A stretch of DNA of 64,000 nucleotides from F1-80-MAGs062 sp046345315 (lineage in GTDB: Bacteria; Planctomycetota; Planctomycetia; Planctomycetales; Planctomycetaceae): NCBI GenBank assembly GCA_046345315.1, contig JBKDKA010000082.1, positions 33,946 through 97,945 of the forward strand. Reading direction: 5' to 3'. This document shows, one piece after another, positions 25,685 to 34,331 of this stretch. Made by a program: the position numbers and the translations under genes. Numbering within the stretch: the stretch's first letter is position 1; every line of letters starts with the position of its first letter. The notes below the pieces were generated by a model. It was given only the letters and a program-made list of their open reading frames with translations. It had not been told where the DNA came from and searched no databases.

Positions 25685-26647
25685 GTGATACGACGAATTT
25701 TCTTCGGGGTTCTGCTCACCGCATTCGGGCTCATCGGCTGCTCAGACAGAAGTCAGCCCGGATCGCCGTCCGCCCCACCATCGGCCGCTGCGGCTGCCGA
25801 TCCCGCACCGGATGTCGCGAAAGACTGCCTTCCCGTGATTGCGACCTACAGCATTCTCGGCGACTGGGTACAGCGCGTCGGAGGTGACGACGTGCAGGTT
25901 TATACGCTGGTGGGACCTGGTGGAGATGCGCACACGTACGAACCCGTTCCTCAGGACAGCGTCGCACTGACCAAAGCGAGGCTCATTTTTGAAAATGGTC
26001 TGGGCTTCGAAGTCTGGCTGGACGATCTGTTCGAAACCAGCGAATCGAAGGCTCATCGTGTTGTAGTCACCGCCGGATTTTCGCCTCGAACCGTTCCGAA
26101 CACCGAAGGAAAGACGGAACCCGATCCACACGTGTGGCATGATCCTCATCTGACCGAACAGATGGTGCGGGCGATTTCGGCGGCGCTGGGCGAGACTGAT
26201 CCACCGCGTGCTCCGGCGTATCAGCAGCGGGCCGACGAATATATCCGAGAACTTCAGAGCCTGGATTCCGAGATCAGGCAGCAGGTCGCTGCGATCCCGA
26301 CTGACCGGCGACAACTGGTGACCACACATGACACATTCGGGTACTTCGCGGAGCGTTATGGTTTTCAGGTTTCCAGCGTGATGGGCACCATTTCGAGCGA
26401 AGCGGCTGATCCGTCTGCTGCACAGATCGCGGACATCGTCAACCATCTTCGCAGCAGCAGAATCAACGCCGTTTTCGCAGAAAACATTCTGAATCCTCAG
26501 GTCACAGAGCAGGTCGCCGCCGAGGCAGGAGTGAAAATCGTCCGCACTCTGTTTACCGATGCGCTGGGCGACGCTGGTTCCGAGGGAGACACTTATCTGA
26601 AGATGATGCGGTCGAACGTCAAAAGCATCGTGGAGGCACTCCGGTGA
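25685..26647 (+). CDS. znuA: Zinc/manganese ABC transporter substrate-binding lipoprotein
   Basis: 320 aa from GTG 25685 (GAAGGGTGG upstream). The lipobox FGLIGC gives lipidated Cys19. Cluster A-I metal-binding residues are visible: first His in GGDAHTYEP, second in DPHVWHDPH, third in VTTHDTFGYFAERYGF, and an Asp in LFTDALGD near the C-terminus. The backbone helix of the family is partly seen. The family takes up Zn or Mn; the His-His-His-Asp/Glu set does not settle which, but the long His-rich loop usual in ZnuA is missing. It overlaps znuC by 4 bases. Zinc is favoured by the neighbouring Zur-like regulator and CobW genes. Confidence 0.92.
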   Translation: MIRRIFFGVLLTAFGLIGCSDRSQPGSPSAPPSAAAAADPAPDVAKDCLPVIATYSILGDWVQRVGGDDVQVYTLVGPGGDAHTYEPVPQDSVALTKARLIFENGLGFEVWLDDLFETSESKAHRVVVTAGFSPRTVPNTEGKTEPDPHVWHDPHLTEQMVRAISAALGETDPPRAPAYQQRADEYIRELQSLDSEIRQQVAAIPTDRRQLVTTHDTFGYFAERYGFQVSSVMGTISSEAADPSAAQIADIVNHLRSSRINAVFAENILNPQVTEQVAAEAGVKIVRTLFTDALGDAGSEGDTYLKMMRSNVKSIVEALR

Positions 26648-27474
26648 ACCAACCGCTGACCGCACAATCCACCGGTAGATCATCACACTGTTCTCAGGAA
26701 TACAACCTGAATGCGTCACCACACAGGAATCACAGTCCTGACGGTCACGCTCACCAGAATCCCCTCTGGCCTTACGGTGGTCGCGGACATGTCGATCCTC
26801 AGCCCAAAGCACCTGCTGTCGAAGTGACGCGAGTGAACGCCGGCTACGATCGAACCCATCCGTTTCGACTGCAGGAACTTTCGCTCACGGTAAACTGCGG
26901 AGAACGTGTGGCTCTGGTCGGGCCCAACGGTGCAGGGAAGAGCACACTTCTGAAAACGATTGCCGGCCTGCTGACGCCGTGGCGGGGAAGCATCCGGCTT
27001 TTCGGAAATCCAGTGGGAGCCTGTCACCACCGTACGGCTTACCTGCCACAGCGCACAGATCTTAACTGGGACTTTCCCATGACGGTGTTCGAACTGGTCA
27101 TGACCGGGCGATACGTGCATCTTGGATGGGTGCTGGGCCCGAGACAGAAGGACCGAGAACTGGTCAGTCAGGGACTGCGTCGGCTCGGAATTTCAGAACT
27201 TGCCCATCGACAAATCGGTGAGCTTTCGGGTGGCCAGCAGCAGAGAACACTGCTGGCCCGAGCCATCGTTCAGGAAGCGAGCCTGTTTCTGCTGGACGAA
27301 CCACTGAACGCCGTTGACGAAGCAACGCGGGATATTGTCGACAACGTGCTGGCCGAAGAAGTAAACCGCGGCGGCAGTGTGCTCGCGGCAACTCACGATC
27401 TGGGTCGCCTGACGGAAAGCTTCGACCGATCGATCTATCTGAAAGACGGCCGAATTGAATCTTCCGGGAGCTGA
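26644..27474 (+). CDS. znuC: Zinc/manganese ABC transporter ATP-binding protein with His-rich N-terminal tail
   Basis: 276 aa from GTG 26644 (GTGA overlap with znuA). ATPase motifs: Walker A GPNGAGKST, Q-loop in LPQRTDLNWDF, signature ELSGGQQQR, Walker B LFLLDEP, and H-loop AATHD. Family members start close to VEVTRVNAGY; here an added N-terminal tail of about 55 residues carries HRNHSPDGHAHQ and other His. The tail has no other start codon in frame to remove it. It may bind zinc in the cytoplasm or be an artefact of start choice. The protein powers ZnuB. Confidence 0.9.
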   Translation: MNQPLTAQSTGRSSHCSQEYNLNASPHRNHSPDGHAHQNPLWPYGGRGHVDPQPKAPAVEVTRVNAGYDRTHPFRLQELSLTVNCGERVALVGPNGAGKSTLLKTIAGLLTPWRGSIRLFGNPVGACHHRTAYLPQRTDLNWDFPMTVFELVMTGRYVHLGWVLGPRQKDRELVSQGLRRLGISELAHRQIGELSGGQQQRTLLARAIVQEASLFLLDEPLNAVDEATRDIVDNVLAEEVNRGGSVLAATHDLGRLTESFDRSIYLKDGRIESSGS

Positions 27475-27584
27475 CGCCTCGCAACAACTCGCGGAACCAG
27501 ATCTTCCTTCCGGGCGGCGAGCCGCAGACGGATGCGGACTCAAGTACCCGGCAGCTCTTCACGAAGGAGATCACTGAAACATTC

Positions 27585-28433
27585 ATGACCTGGCTTACTG
27601 AACCACTGCAGTATTCTTTTATGCGGCAGGCACTGCTTGCCAGTGTCCTCGTCGGCGTTACGTGTTCAATACTGGGAGTCTATGTGGTTCTGCGGCGCAT
27701 GGCGTTCATGGGCGATGCCATTGCTCATACTACACTGCCGGGACTGGTGATTGCGTGGCTGAATCGCTGGAATCTACTGGCAGGAGCATTGATCGCAGCG
27801 GTCATTACCGCTGTCGGAATCGGTTGGCTCAGCCGTCGCCGGCAGTTGCAGGAGGATGCTGCCATCGGCGTCCTGTTCTCCGGAATGTTTGCACTGGGCA
27901 TTGTACTCATCAGTCGAGTTCGCAGTTACCGCGACTTTTCTCACATGCTTTTTGGAAATGTGCTGGGCGTCACTCCAGGAGACCTCATCGGGATCGCCGT
28001 TGTCACCATCGTCGTGACGGTATCGTTGATTCTGTTTCGAAAAGAACTGATGCTGACGACAGTGGATCCACTTCACGCGCAGGTTATCGGACTTTCATCA
28101 GAACGCATGCGGTATCTGCTGCTCATCCTTCTGGCGCTTTCAGTGGTCACCGCCATTCAGTCTGTGGGAGTTGTTCTCACGTCCGCGATGCTCGTCACGC
28201 CGGCCGCCACCGCGTCGCTACTGACGCAGCGACTTTTCCCGATGTTTCTGATTTCGATCACCGTGGCCACGATCAGCAGCGCCTCCGGGCTCTACGCGTC
28301 GTATTACTTCAGTGTTTCCAGTGGTGGCGCCATCGTGCTGTGCTGCACAGCGTTGTTCGGAACTGCGTTGTCCTGGCAGACATTTGTTCGGAACCGGCAA
28401 TCAATGTTCCGCGACCGGCATCCCATTCGGTGA
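27585..28433 (+). CDS. znuB: Zinc/manganese ABC transporter permease
   Basis: 282 aa with about eight hydrophobic helices. Family marks: LQYSFMRQALLASVLVGVTC at the start, GVYVVLRRMAFMGDAIAHTT with the conserved MGDAIAH, and a late SVGVVLTSAMLVTPAATASL segment. It belongs to the ABC-3 family of inner-membrane permeases for Zn, Mn or Fe. It comes 110 bases after znuC; the gap holds no gene. With ZnuA and ZnuC it forms a complete uptake system. Confidence 0.93.
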   Translation: MTWLTEPLQYSFMRQALLASVLVGVTCSILGVYVVLRRMAFMGDAIAHTTLPGLVIAWLNRWNLLAGALIAAVITAVGIGWLSRRRQLQEDAAIGVLFSGMFALGIVLISRVRSYRDFSHMLFGNVLGVTPGDLIGIAVVTIVVTVSLILFRKELMLTTVDPLHAQVIGLSSERMRYLLLILLALSVVTAIQSVGVVLTSAMLVTPAATASLLTQRLFPMFLISITVATISSASGLYASYYFSVSSGGAIVLCCTALFGTALSWQTFVRNRQSMFRDRHPIR

Positions 28434-28824
28434 CTGGTCGATCATGCCGCTGGAAGTTACGGCAGTATTCATGAAACAGTGATCAGGAGCCGGAGCCTGT
28501 CAGTGCTCTGATTTCGCCGGACAGGGCCTTAGTCTGCATTGAACTCTGAATTGAAACAGGCCCCGAGTTTTCCAGGGATTTCGCGGGCAATTCGGGGCAG
28601 TTACGCTGTGGTCGGCGTTTCTTCACGAACAATTTTACGTGAAATTGTTTCAACATTTCCTGGGGCTGATGCGTATGCTCTGGTCAGGAAGTCTTATGAT
28701 CAGGATCGATTCACTGTCTGGTCGGCGGTGAATTGATCGGGCGTCCTGTTAATCTCTGGTGATGCGCAAATTCTGTAAACGAGCGACGCTTCGCCGTGTA
28801 CAGCCATCCGGGAATCCGACCTGC
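28434..28824. other. Region between znuB and the NicO gene, with a perfect inverted repeat
   Basis: No supported gene. An operator-like inverted repeat AACAATTT-TACGTG-AAATTGTT lies at 28628-28649, about 175-200 bases before the transporter start. A metal or stress regulator might bind it. A GTG/ATG pair at 28759/28762 would extend the NicO protein by about 20 residues, but has no good RBS. Confidence 0.4.
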
Positions 28825-29721
28825 ATGCATTCTCACACGCACGAGCTCAGCCTGGGCCTGAGTTTTTTCCTTGGAGCACTGCATGCTCTGGAACCCGGGC
28901 ATGGCAAGACAGCCATGTTCGTCTACCTGCTGGACGGACGACGCAGCTTCTGGCACCCGATCGTCATGGGACTTTCCACGGCGGTGTCACATTCCGTATC
29001 ACTGTTCGCGATCGCTCTCGGAGTTCATCTGGCTCATCATGTGATTGCCGGCGACCATGACCACGAGGGGCAGGTGTCTGAAGCGCTCCAGTGGGTCAGT
29101 GCGCTGCTGGTGGTGGCAGTGGGTGGATATCTGATGGTTCAGACACTCCGAGGTCGAAAGTCCGCGTGCTGCGGGCACACTCATCATCATGAACAGACCG
29201 ATCTTCATCACTCAGGTCATCACCATCATCAGGGGACAGCGTGCGACCAGGAGCATTGCAACCATGACCACTCGAAAGATGCGGACCTGCATTCACCACC
29301 ACTCATTCAGCTTGGCGGAACGTCTGCGGCCTCGATGTCCGATCGCGACAACACCACTGAAGTTACTGACGCCGCAACGACGACAGCTGTCCGGAAACCC
29401 GATCAGTCAGGCAGTTTCCGAACAACTGCCATTCTGGGGCTTGCGGTCGGCCTTCTGCCATGTCCCACTGCGATGGCCGCTTATTTCGCAGGCCTCTCTT
29501 CGGGGTCCCCGGCAGCAGCCTATCTGATCATCGGCCTTTTCTCCGCCGGCATCGCCTGCTCACTTTCGCTGACGGGAATCGTACTCCAGTACTTTGGCGA
29601 GAAGTTCGGTCGTCGGTCAGCAGCACTCTCGCAGCTCCCCTGGAACCTGATTCGCTCTGCTCTGATTCTCGGAATCGGTCTCGTCTATGTCGTGCGGCTT
29701 TTCACTTCTGCTGAACTTTGA
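28825..29721 (+). CDS. NicO/RcnA-family metal transporter with His-rich cytoplasmic loop
   Basis: 298 aa from ATG 28825 (GGGAA 12 bases upstream). It starts MHSHTHELSLGLSFFLGALH, leading into HALEPGHGKTAM, the NicO-family signature in helix 1. A second half-site, STAVSHSVSLFAIALGVHL, is in helix 2. A long loop between helices 3 and 4 is rich in His and Cys (GHTHHHEQ, HHSGHHHHQG, EHCNHDH). About six helices in all. Family members carry nickel or cobalt, either uptake or RcnA-type efflux, and some planctomycete forms may move zinc. Its place right after znuACB suggests metal homeostasis under the same condition. Direction and metal cannot be settled by sequence. Confidence 0.85.
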   Translation: MHSHTHELSLGLSFFLGALHALEPGHGKTAMFVYLLDGRRSFWHPIVMGLSTAVSHSVSLFAIALGVHLAHHVIAGDHDHEGQVSEALQWVSALLVVAVGGYLMVQTLRGRKSACCGHTHHHEQTDLHHSGHHHHQGTACDQEHCNHDHSKDADLHSPPLIQLGGTSAASMSDRDNTTEVTDAATTTAVRKPDQSGSFRTTAILGLAVGLLPCPTAMAAYFAGLSSGSPAAAYLIIGLFSAGIACSLSLTGIVLQYFGEKFGRRSAALSQLPWNLIRSALILGIGLVYVVRLFTSAEL

Positions 29722-29766
29722 TCAGCAAACGATCCGAGCCGACCGAAAAGTGAAACGTAACGCCCA

Positions 29767-31023
29767 TCATGCATGCCGGGAGTCATCGACCTCCGCACTG
29801 CCTTCTGTTTCTTCGACATCGAGGTCCCACGGAGAAAAAGGATCCGGAAACTCCAGCCAGGCTTCTGAACCCAGGTTCAACTCCGCATCTGTCAGCAGAC
29901 AGTCGTCGAGCGCCGCGGTCACTTTCAGCTGACTGAGGTTCTGACCGATAATCACCAGCTCCTGCCTGCGATCTCCGTATGGTTCTTCCCAGATCGATTC
30001 GATCTCAGCAATCTCGGCTTCATCTTCGAGCTGCCAGCTGTCTCGGGGAGTTTCTGCCCACCATTCACCACCGGGTTCCGCACTGATCACGCTTCCGGCC
30101 TGCGACCAGAATCCGGCGATGCTGTTCCTTGTCGCCAGCCAGAAATAACCTTTCGACCGAAGAATGGATGAGGAGAGTTCCTGTTCCATCCAGAAGTCCT
30201 GAAATCGCTGCGGATGAAACGGCCGTCGAGCACGATAAACGAAACTTGAAATTCCGTACTCTTCGGTCTCCTTCGTTTCGCTGCCTCGCGGCACACTCAG
30301 CCATTCTGCCGATGATTCTGCCCATTCCGTCTGAAATCGCCCGGTGCCGATGATTTCCGACGTCTGTACCTGTCCACGTTTTGCTTCCACGACACGGGCT
30401 TCCGGATTCAGCTTTTTCAGGAGACTCCGAAGCCGGTGGCGGTCATCATCTGAGATCAGATCGATTTTGTTCAGAACGATGACGTTGGCAAACTCAATCT
30501 GATCTGTCAGAAGCAGAGAAAGATCTCGATCATCGTTTTCGTCCAGCCCGACGCTGCGATCTCGCAACTCATCCTGAGACGTAAAATCCTTCGGAAAGTT
30601 AGCGGCGTCGACAACAGTGACCATCGTGTCCAGTTCTGCGAACTCGCTCAGCGTGTTTCCTTGCTCATCGCAGAACGTAAACGTTTCGGCGACGGGCATC
30701 GGCTCCGAGATGCCGGTTGATTCGATGAGCAGATAATCGAACCTTCCTTCTCGAGCGAGTTTCGACACTTCAAGAAGGAGATCTTCTCGAAGCGTGCAGC
30801 AGATGCAGCCGTTTGACATTTCGACGAGCTTCTCTTCGGTGCGACTGAGAGCCGCCGGACCGGACGCCACCTGTCGGGCATCAATGTTCACTTCACTCAT
30901 GTCGTTCACGATTACAGCGACACGAAGCCCTTCCCGGTTCGTGAGGACATGATTCAGCAGCGTTGTCTTTCCGGCACCAAGAAATCCCGAAAGCACAGTG
31001 ACTGGCAGTTTTGTCATCTCCAT
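29767..31023 (-). CDS. CobW/COG0523-family GTPase (zinc-chaperone type), copy 3
   Basis: 418 aa from ATG 31023 (AGGGA 7 bases upstream; ATG 31017 is an alternative). It is a close paralogue of copy 1: P-loop SGFLGAGKTT, GCICC metal motif, NREGLRVAVIVNDMSEVNID, ESTGISEPMPVAETFTF and NKID. It differs by an insertion with acidic residues (RDRSVGLDENDDRDLS) and a longer acidic C-terminal tail. It is likely a duplicate with partly changed client range. It is monocistronic, convergent with the NicO gene, and box D lies 155 bases upstream of its start. Confidence 0.93.
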   Translation of the reverse strand: MEMTKLPVTVLSGFLGAGKTTLLNHVLTNREGLRVAVIVNDMSEVNIDARQVASGPAALSRTEEKLVEMSNGCICCTLREDLLLEVSKLAREGRFDYLLIESTGISEPMPVAETFTFCDEQGNTLSEFAELDTMVTVVDAANFPKDFTSQDELRDRSVGLDENDDRDLSLLLTDQIEFANVIVLNKIDLISDDDRHRLRSLLKKLNPEARVVEAKRGQVQTSEIIGTGRFQTEWAESSAEWLSVPRGSETKETEEYGISSFVYRARRPFHPQRFQDFWMEQELSSSILRSKGYFWLATRNSIAGFWSQAGSVISAEPGGEWWAETPRDSWQLEDEAEIAEIESIWEEPYGDRRQELVIIGQNLSQLKVTAALDDCLLTDAELNLGSEAWLEFPDPFSPWDLDVEETEGSAEVDDSRHA

Positions 31024-31177
31024 CAATTTCCCTGAATGAATTCTGTTTTCCAGTGCAACGTACATGAACAGTCAGGAATGATTCCTTCGCTGACGGCGCT
31101 TCGACGCGTAACCAGCGCAACTCTCCGAAAGAACCCCCAGACACGTACAGCTTACACACGAACAGTCACCATGTAAA

Positions 31178-31192
31178 TGCACACACACTGCA
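31178..31192. promoter_or_regulatory. Putative Zur-type operator (box D) upstream of CobW3
   Basis: TGCACACACACTGCA, with TGCA ends 7 bases apart. A further TGCA at 31197 and a GCATTGC at 31206 suggest an extended or doubled site (ACTGCACGTATGCAGT is itself palindromic). It lies 155 bases upstream of ATG 31023. Confidence 0.5.
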
Positions 31193-31380
31193 CGTATGCA
31201 GTTTCGCATTGCTCGTCGAACATCAAGCTATGGACCTGAGCGCCAGGATCAGATTCGGCGTGCCGGGGCTCCGCACTCGGTGTTGTCGGCGTATTTCCCG
31301 ACGAACTGCACGGGAAACAAGGGTCGGCTGAGCAGATCGGAGTAACACGCCCGCAGCCGACACTCCACTGACCTCAGTGC

Positions 31381-31475
31381 GCATTTCAAATGCCGGGGCA
31401 GGCACCCTTGCTGTTGCAGAGTTTGCAGGAAAACACCGCGCCCATCGGGAGCCAGTCCCGGTTTCGAAACCACCG
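31381..31475 (-). repeat. Interspersed palindromic element, copy 3
   Basis: Read on the minus strand it starts GGTTTCGAAACCGGGACTGG and ends GGGTGCCTGCCCCGGCATTT. It is about 95 bp, very close to copy 4 at 46431, and lies 52 bases after the stop of the VWA gene. The rest of 31024-31527 holds box D and no gene. Confidence 0.85.
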
Positions 31476-31527
31476 GCAGGATATTCTGCCGAATGTCCAG
31501 CGACCACTCGATCTTCGATCCAGCCCG

Positions 31528-33255
31528 TCAGCCAATGATTTCCCGACGGTGGCGGACATAATCCCAGACGACGTAACGATCGAGATCCTTGCCGGCAGTG
31601 AAGAAGACACGGCCGCCGGTTCCTTCGGCAAGCCGATGCGCAAACTGAACATCTTCCGATGTCTGCGACCAGGATGGAAGGAGGAACAGATTCAGAGTGA
31701 TCCCGTCTCGAACGCAGAGTTGCCCCTCACGAAGTGTCGCCTGTTCCGTTCTCGGATCCGGTGGATACAGCAGAAACAATTCACTGCCTTCAAAATGCGC
31801 CGTCGGCAGCCCATCCGTGATCAGAATAATCTGACGATTGGGTGAATCCTGCACCGACAGAAACTGACGAGCCATCTGCAGGCCATGCTGAATGTTCGTA
31901 AAATGCGGTGGGATGTGCATCTCACTGACATCCTCCCGACTCATATCCACCTTCAGCCGAACAACCGGATTGGTGATCGTCGGAATCTTCGGAAGCAGCG
32001 AAATCAGCTCCCCCATCGCCACCGGTTTCGCAAACGAATGCAGTTCAATGAATCGCAGGAAATCCCCCGGATACTCGCTCGTGATCAGTCCGCTCAGGGC
32101 CAGCGCCATGCGTTTGACATTGATATACTGGCCGTCGTACCTCATGGAACCGCTCATATCCATCAGCACTACGGTAGCGCATCGCGGATTGTTGCGAGTT
32201 CTGTGAATCTCGATGTCGCTCTGCCGCAGCCGAATCGGGCGTTCACTGCCCTGACGCAGCATCGCATTGATCATCGTCGCCGGAATGTCCATCTGCGACG
32301 CTGTGTCACCGAATTCATAAGCTCGCGTCCGCTGAAGTTCAACGGCCCCCTCACCGTCGATCGGACCCTGATGCCTTCCGGAACGTGATGCCTGAAGGTT
32401 GCTGAATATCCGCTGCAGCAACTGCCCCTGAAACAGTTTAAATGCTTTCGGTGACAGCTGAACCCGACCGGCAGTGTCCGTCAGCCCCTGTTTCTCCATC
32501 AGGTCCTTCAGATACTGCTGAATCTGTTCCTGAAACTGATTCAGATTCTGTACGGTCTCCGGGTCTGCAAACTCACTGAGTTCATCAAGGTCAATAACCG
32601 CCAGCTGAGCGTTCTCACGTGCGGATTCCAGCTGTTTCAGCAGTTCGTCAATGCGTTTCAGTTCATCCAGAATATCAACGGCCTCGGGGACCGACATGCC
32701 CTTTGATCCGGTGAACTCGTACTTTGCAGCGAGGTGTTCGACCTGATACTTCTCACCGAGCGACTCCATCAGGCTGAGAAGTTCCGCCGCAAACTGTGGA
32801 TCCGATCGTTCGGCTCGATACCAGAGTCGTTCGAGATCATAAATCTGTTCTTCGTGAACCGCTTCACGGAATGCTTTCCCGTGTTTTGACGGCGGATGCG
32901 TCTTCCGAACAGCCTCCCGATACTGTCGCTCCGCCTTCTTCTGAACCGATTTGGTTTCCCAGGTCGCCAGAATCCGCTCTTTGCGTTCTTTGAGCATGGC
33001 GATCAGAGCATCCAGGCTCGGCCCAAGCCCGGCGAACTGTCCCGGATCGAGACGAATGGCGTTTGCGAGTTCCTCTTCCGTGAACTCCCGCATGGATCCC
33101 CATGCCAGCATGTGTTCAAACACGGGAGAAACAAGGTCCGGTGGCGGCTCTGAGGGCGACGGAAAGTTCTTCGGGTCATACTGCTGGTAGGTGTGAATCA
33201 CCCCACCACGGTGTCTGCCGCTCGGACTTCCGGATTCTTCCGACGAACTCGTCAT
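31528..33255 (-). CDS. CoxE/ChlD-like VWA-domain protein
   Basis: 575 aa. The N-terminal 330 residues are mostly helical with many charged residues, without a known motif. The VWA domain starts near residue 380: VVLMDMSGSMRYDGQYINVK has the MIDAS D-x-S-x-S, later LITDGLPTAHFEG and AHRLAEGTGGRVFFT. Proteins of this type (CoxE or ChlD-like) work with MoxR AAA+ ATPases in cofactor insertion or complex assembly. No AAA+ gene is adjacent, so a partner would be elsewhere. It is last in the minus-strand block coaE-rho-ribH-nusB, 38 bases after nusB. Confidence 0.85.
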   Translation of the reverse strand: MTSSSEESGSPSGRHRGGVIHTYQQYDPKNFPSPSEPPPDLVSPVFEHMLAWGSMREFTEEELANAIRLDPGQFAGLGPSLDALIAMLKERKERILATWETKSVQKKAERQYREAVRKTHPPSKHGKAFREAVHEEQIYDLERLWYRAERSDPQFAAELLSLMESLGEKYQVEHLAAKYEFTGSKGMSVPEAVDILDELKRIDELLKQLESARENAQLAVIDLDELSEFADPETVQNLNQFQEQIQQYLKDLMEKQGLTDTAGRVQLSPKAFKLFQGQLLQRIFSNLQASRSGRHQGPIDGEGAVELQRTRAYEFGDTASQMDIPATMINAMLRQGSERPIRLRQSDIEIHRTRNNPRCATVVLMDMSGSMRYDGQYINVKRMALALSGLITSEYPGDFLRFIELHSFAKPVAMGELISLLPKIPTITNPVVRLKVDMSREDVSEMHIPPHFTNIQHGLQMARQFLSVQDSPNRQIILITDGLPTAHFEGSELFLLYPPDPRTEQATLREGQLCVRDGITLNLFLLPSWSQTSEDVQFAHRLAEGTGGRVFFTAGKDLDRYVVWDYVRHRREIIG

Positions 33256-33293
33256 CGATCCCTCTGTCTTCCCTCTAATTCAGCAACAGGGTG

Positions 33294-33746
33294 CTAATTC
33301 GGCGATAAAGAGTCCGCCGATTGTCCAACATCTGACTTCGTTTTCTGAGCCCGATCCGGAATGAGCTTGTCGAGAATTCCGTTCACAAAACTCGCAGAAT
33401 GTTCTGTCCCGAACTCCTTCGCCAGTTCGATCGCCTCATTGAGGACAACTGGAGCGGGAGTTCCGACATGCAGCATCTCGTAGAGCCCGAGCCGCAGTAC
33501 GTTGCGGTCTGTTGTGGCCATGCGTTCCAGACGCCAGTTCGTCGCTGTCTCGCGAATTTTTGCATCCAGCTCGTTACGACAGTCACAGACACCGGAAAAC
33601 AACTGCCATGCGAATCCGGCAAGCGCAGGATCAGTCAGCTCGGACTCAATTGACCGACGAATCCGCTGTCGCTCCGCATCCGGATTCTGATCGACGAGAA
33701 AAAGCATCTGCATTGCCTGTCGTCGAGCGTGAGTTCTGCCTGGCAT
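33294..33746 (-). CDS. nusB: Transcription antitermination factor NusB
   Basis: 150 aa, normal length for the all-helical NusB fold. It begins GRTHARRQAMQMLFLVDQNP, keeps the ERMATTDRNVLRLGLYEML helix, and then PAPVVLNEAIELAKEFGTEH with SASFVNGILDKL, all hallmark segments. NusB with NusE binds boxA of rRNA leader transcripts. It follows ribH by 66 bases, the common ribH-nusB pair seen in many bacteria. Confidence 0.95.
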   Translation of the reverse strand: MPGRTHARRQAMQMLFLVDQNPDAERQRIRRSIESELTDPALAGFAWQLFSGVCDCRNELDAKIRETATNWRLERMATTDRNVLRLGLYEMLHVGTPAPVVLNEAIELAKEFGTEHSASFVNGILDKLIPDRAQKTKSDVGQSADSLSPN

Positions 33747-33812
33747 AATTGAGTCTGTATTTCCTGAAACAACTCGGACCGGAACAATTGCTGCGGAGAT
33801 ATCATCGCGACA

Positions 33813-34277
33813 TCAGATTTTTCGCAGCAGGTTGACCATTTCAACCGCTGCTGTCGCGGCTTCGACACCTTTATTCCCGGATTTCCCGCCAGCGCGGTCC
33901 AGTGCCTGCTCCATGGATTCACAGGTAATGACCCCGAAAGTCACAGGGACACCCGTCTCCCGGTTCAGATTCATGATTCCTGCGGCAACCTGACTGTTGA
34001 TGTATTCATGATGGGATGTCGCCCCCTGAATCACAGCACCGAGACAGATGACGGCCGAATACTTTCCGGATCGAGCCAGACGCGATGCTGCGAGAGGAAT
34101 TTCAAACGCGCCCGGTACGCGAACCACATCAATCTGATCTTCTTTGCCACCCAGACGTACGATCACATCGACGGCACCATCGACGAGTCTCTGCGTGACA
34201 AGATCATTGAATCTGGAAACCACGATGGCGTATCGATGCCCGGAAGCACTCAGATCACCCTGAATCACATTCACCAT
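33813..34277 (-). CDS. ribH: 6,7-dimethyl-8-ribityllumazine synthase
   Basis: 154 aa, usual length. Active-site and family segments: IVVSRFNDLVTQRLVDGA, VRVPGAFEIPLAASRLA, CLGAVIQGATSHHEYI (with the catalytic His), and VPVTFGVITCESMEQALDRA with GNKGVEAA. It condenses ribityl-aminouracil with dihydroxybutanone phosphate in riboflavin synthesis. It sits between rho and nusB. Confidence 0.96.
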   Translation of the reverse strand: MVNVIQGDLSASGHRYAIVVSRFNDLVTQRLVDGAVDVIVRLGGKEDQIDVVRVPGAFEIPLAASRLARSGKYSAVICLGAVIQGATSHHEYINSQVAAGIMNLNRETGVPVTFGVITCESMEQALDRAGGKSGNKGVEAATAAVEMVNLLRKI

Positions 34278-34331
34278 ATTTCAACACCTGTCTGAAAATT
34301 GCAGCAATCTGTCCCCATTTTGAAATTCACG

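Noticed and set aside
25742..26812. Long minus-strand frame of 356 codons
   Set aside because: Antisense shadow of znuA/znuC, where the plus-strand families are certain.
28539..28736. 65-codon plus-strand frame between znuB and the NicO gene
   Set aside because: No clear RBS or family pattern; it covers the inverted repeat at 28628.
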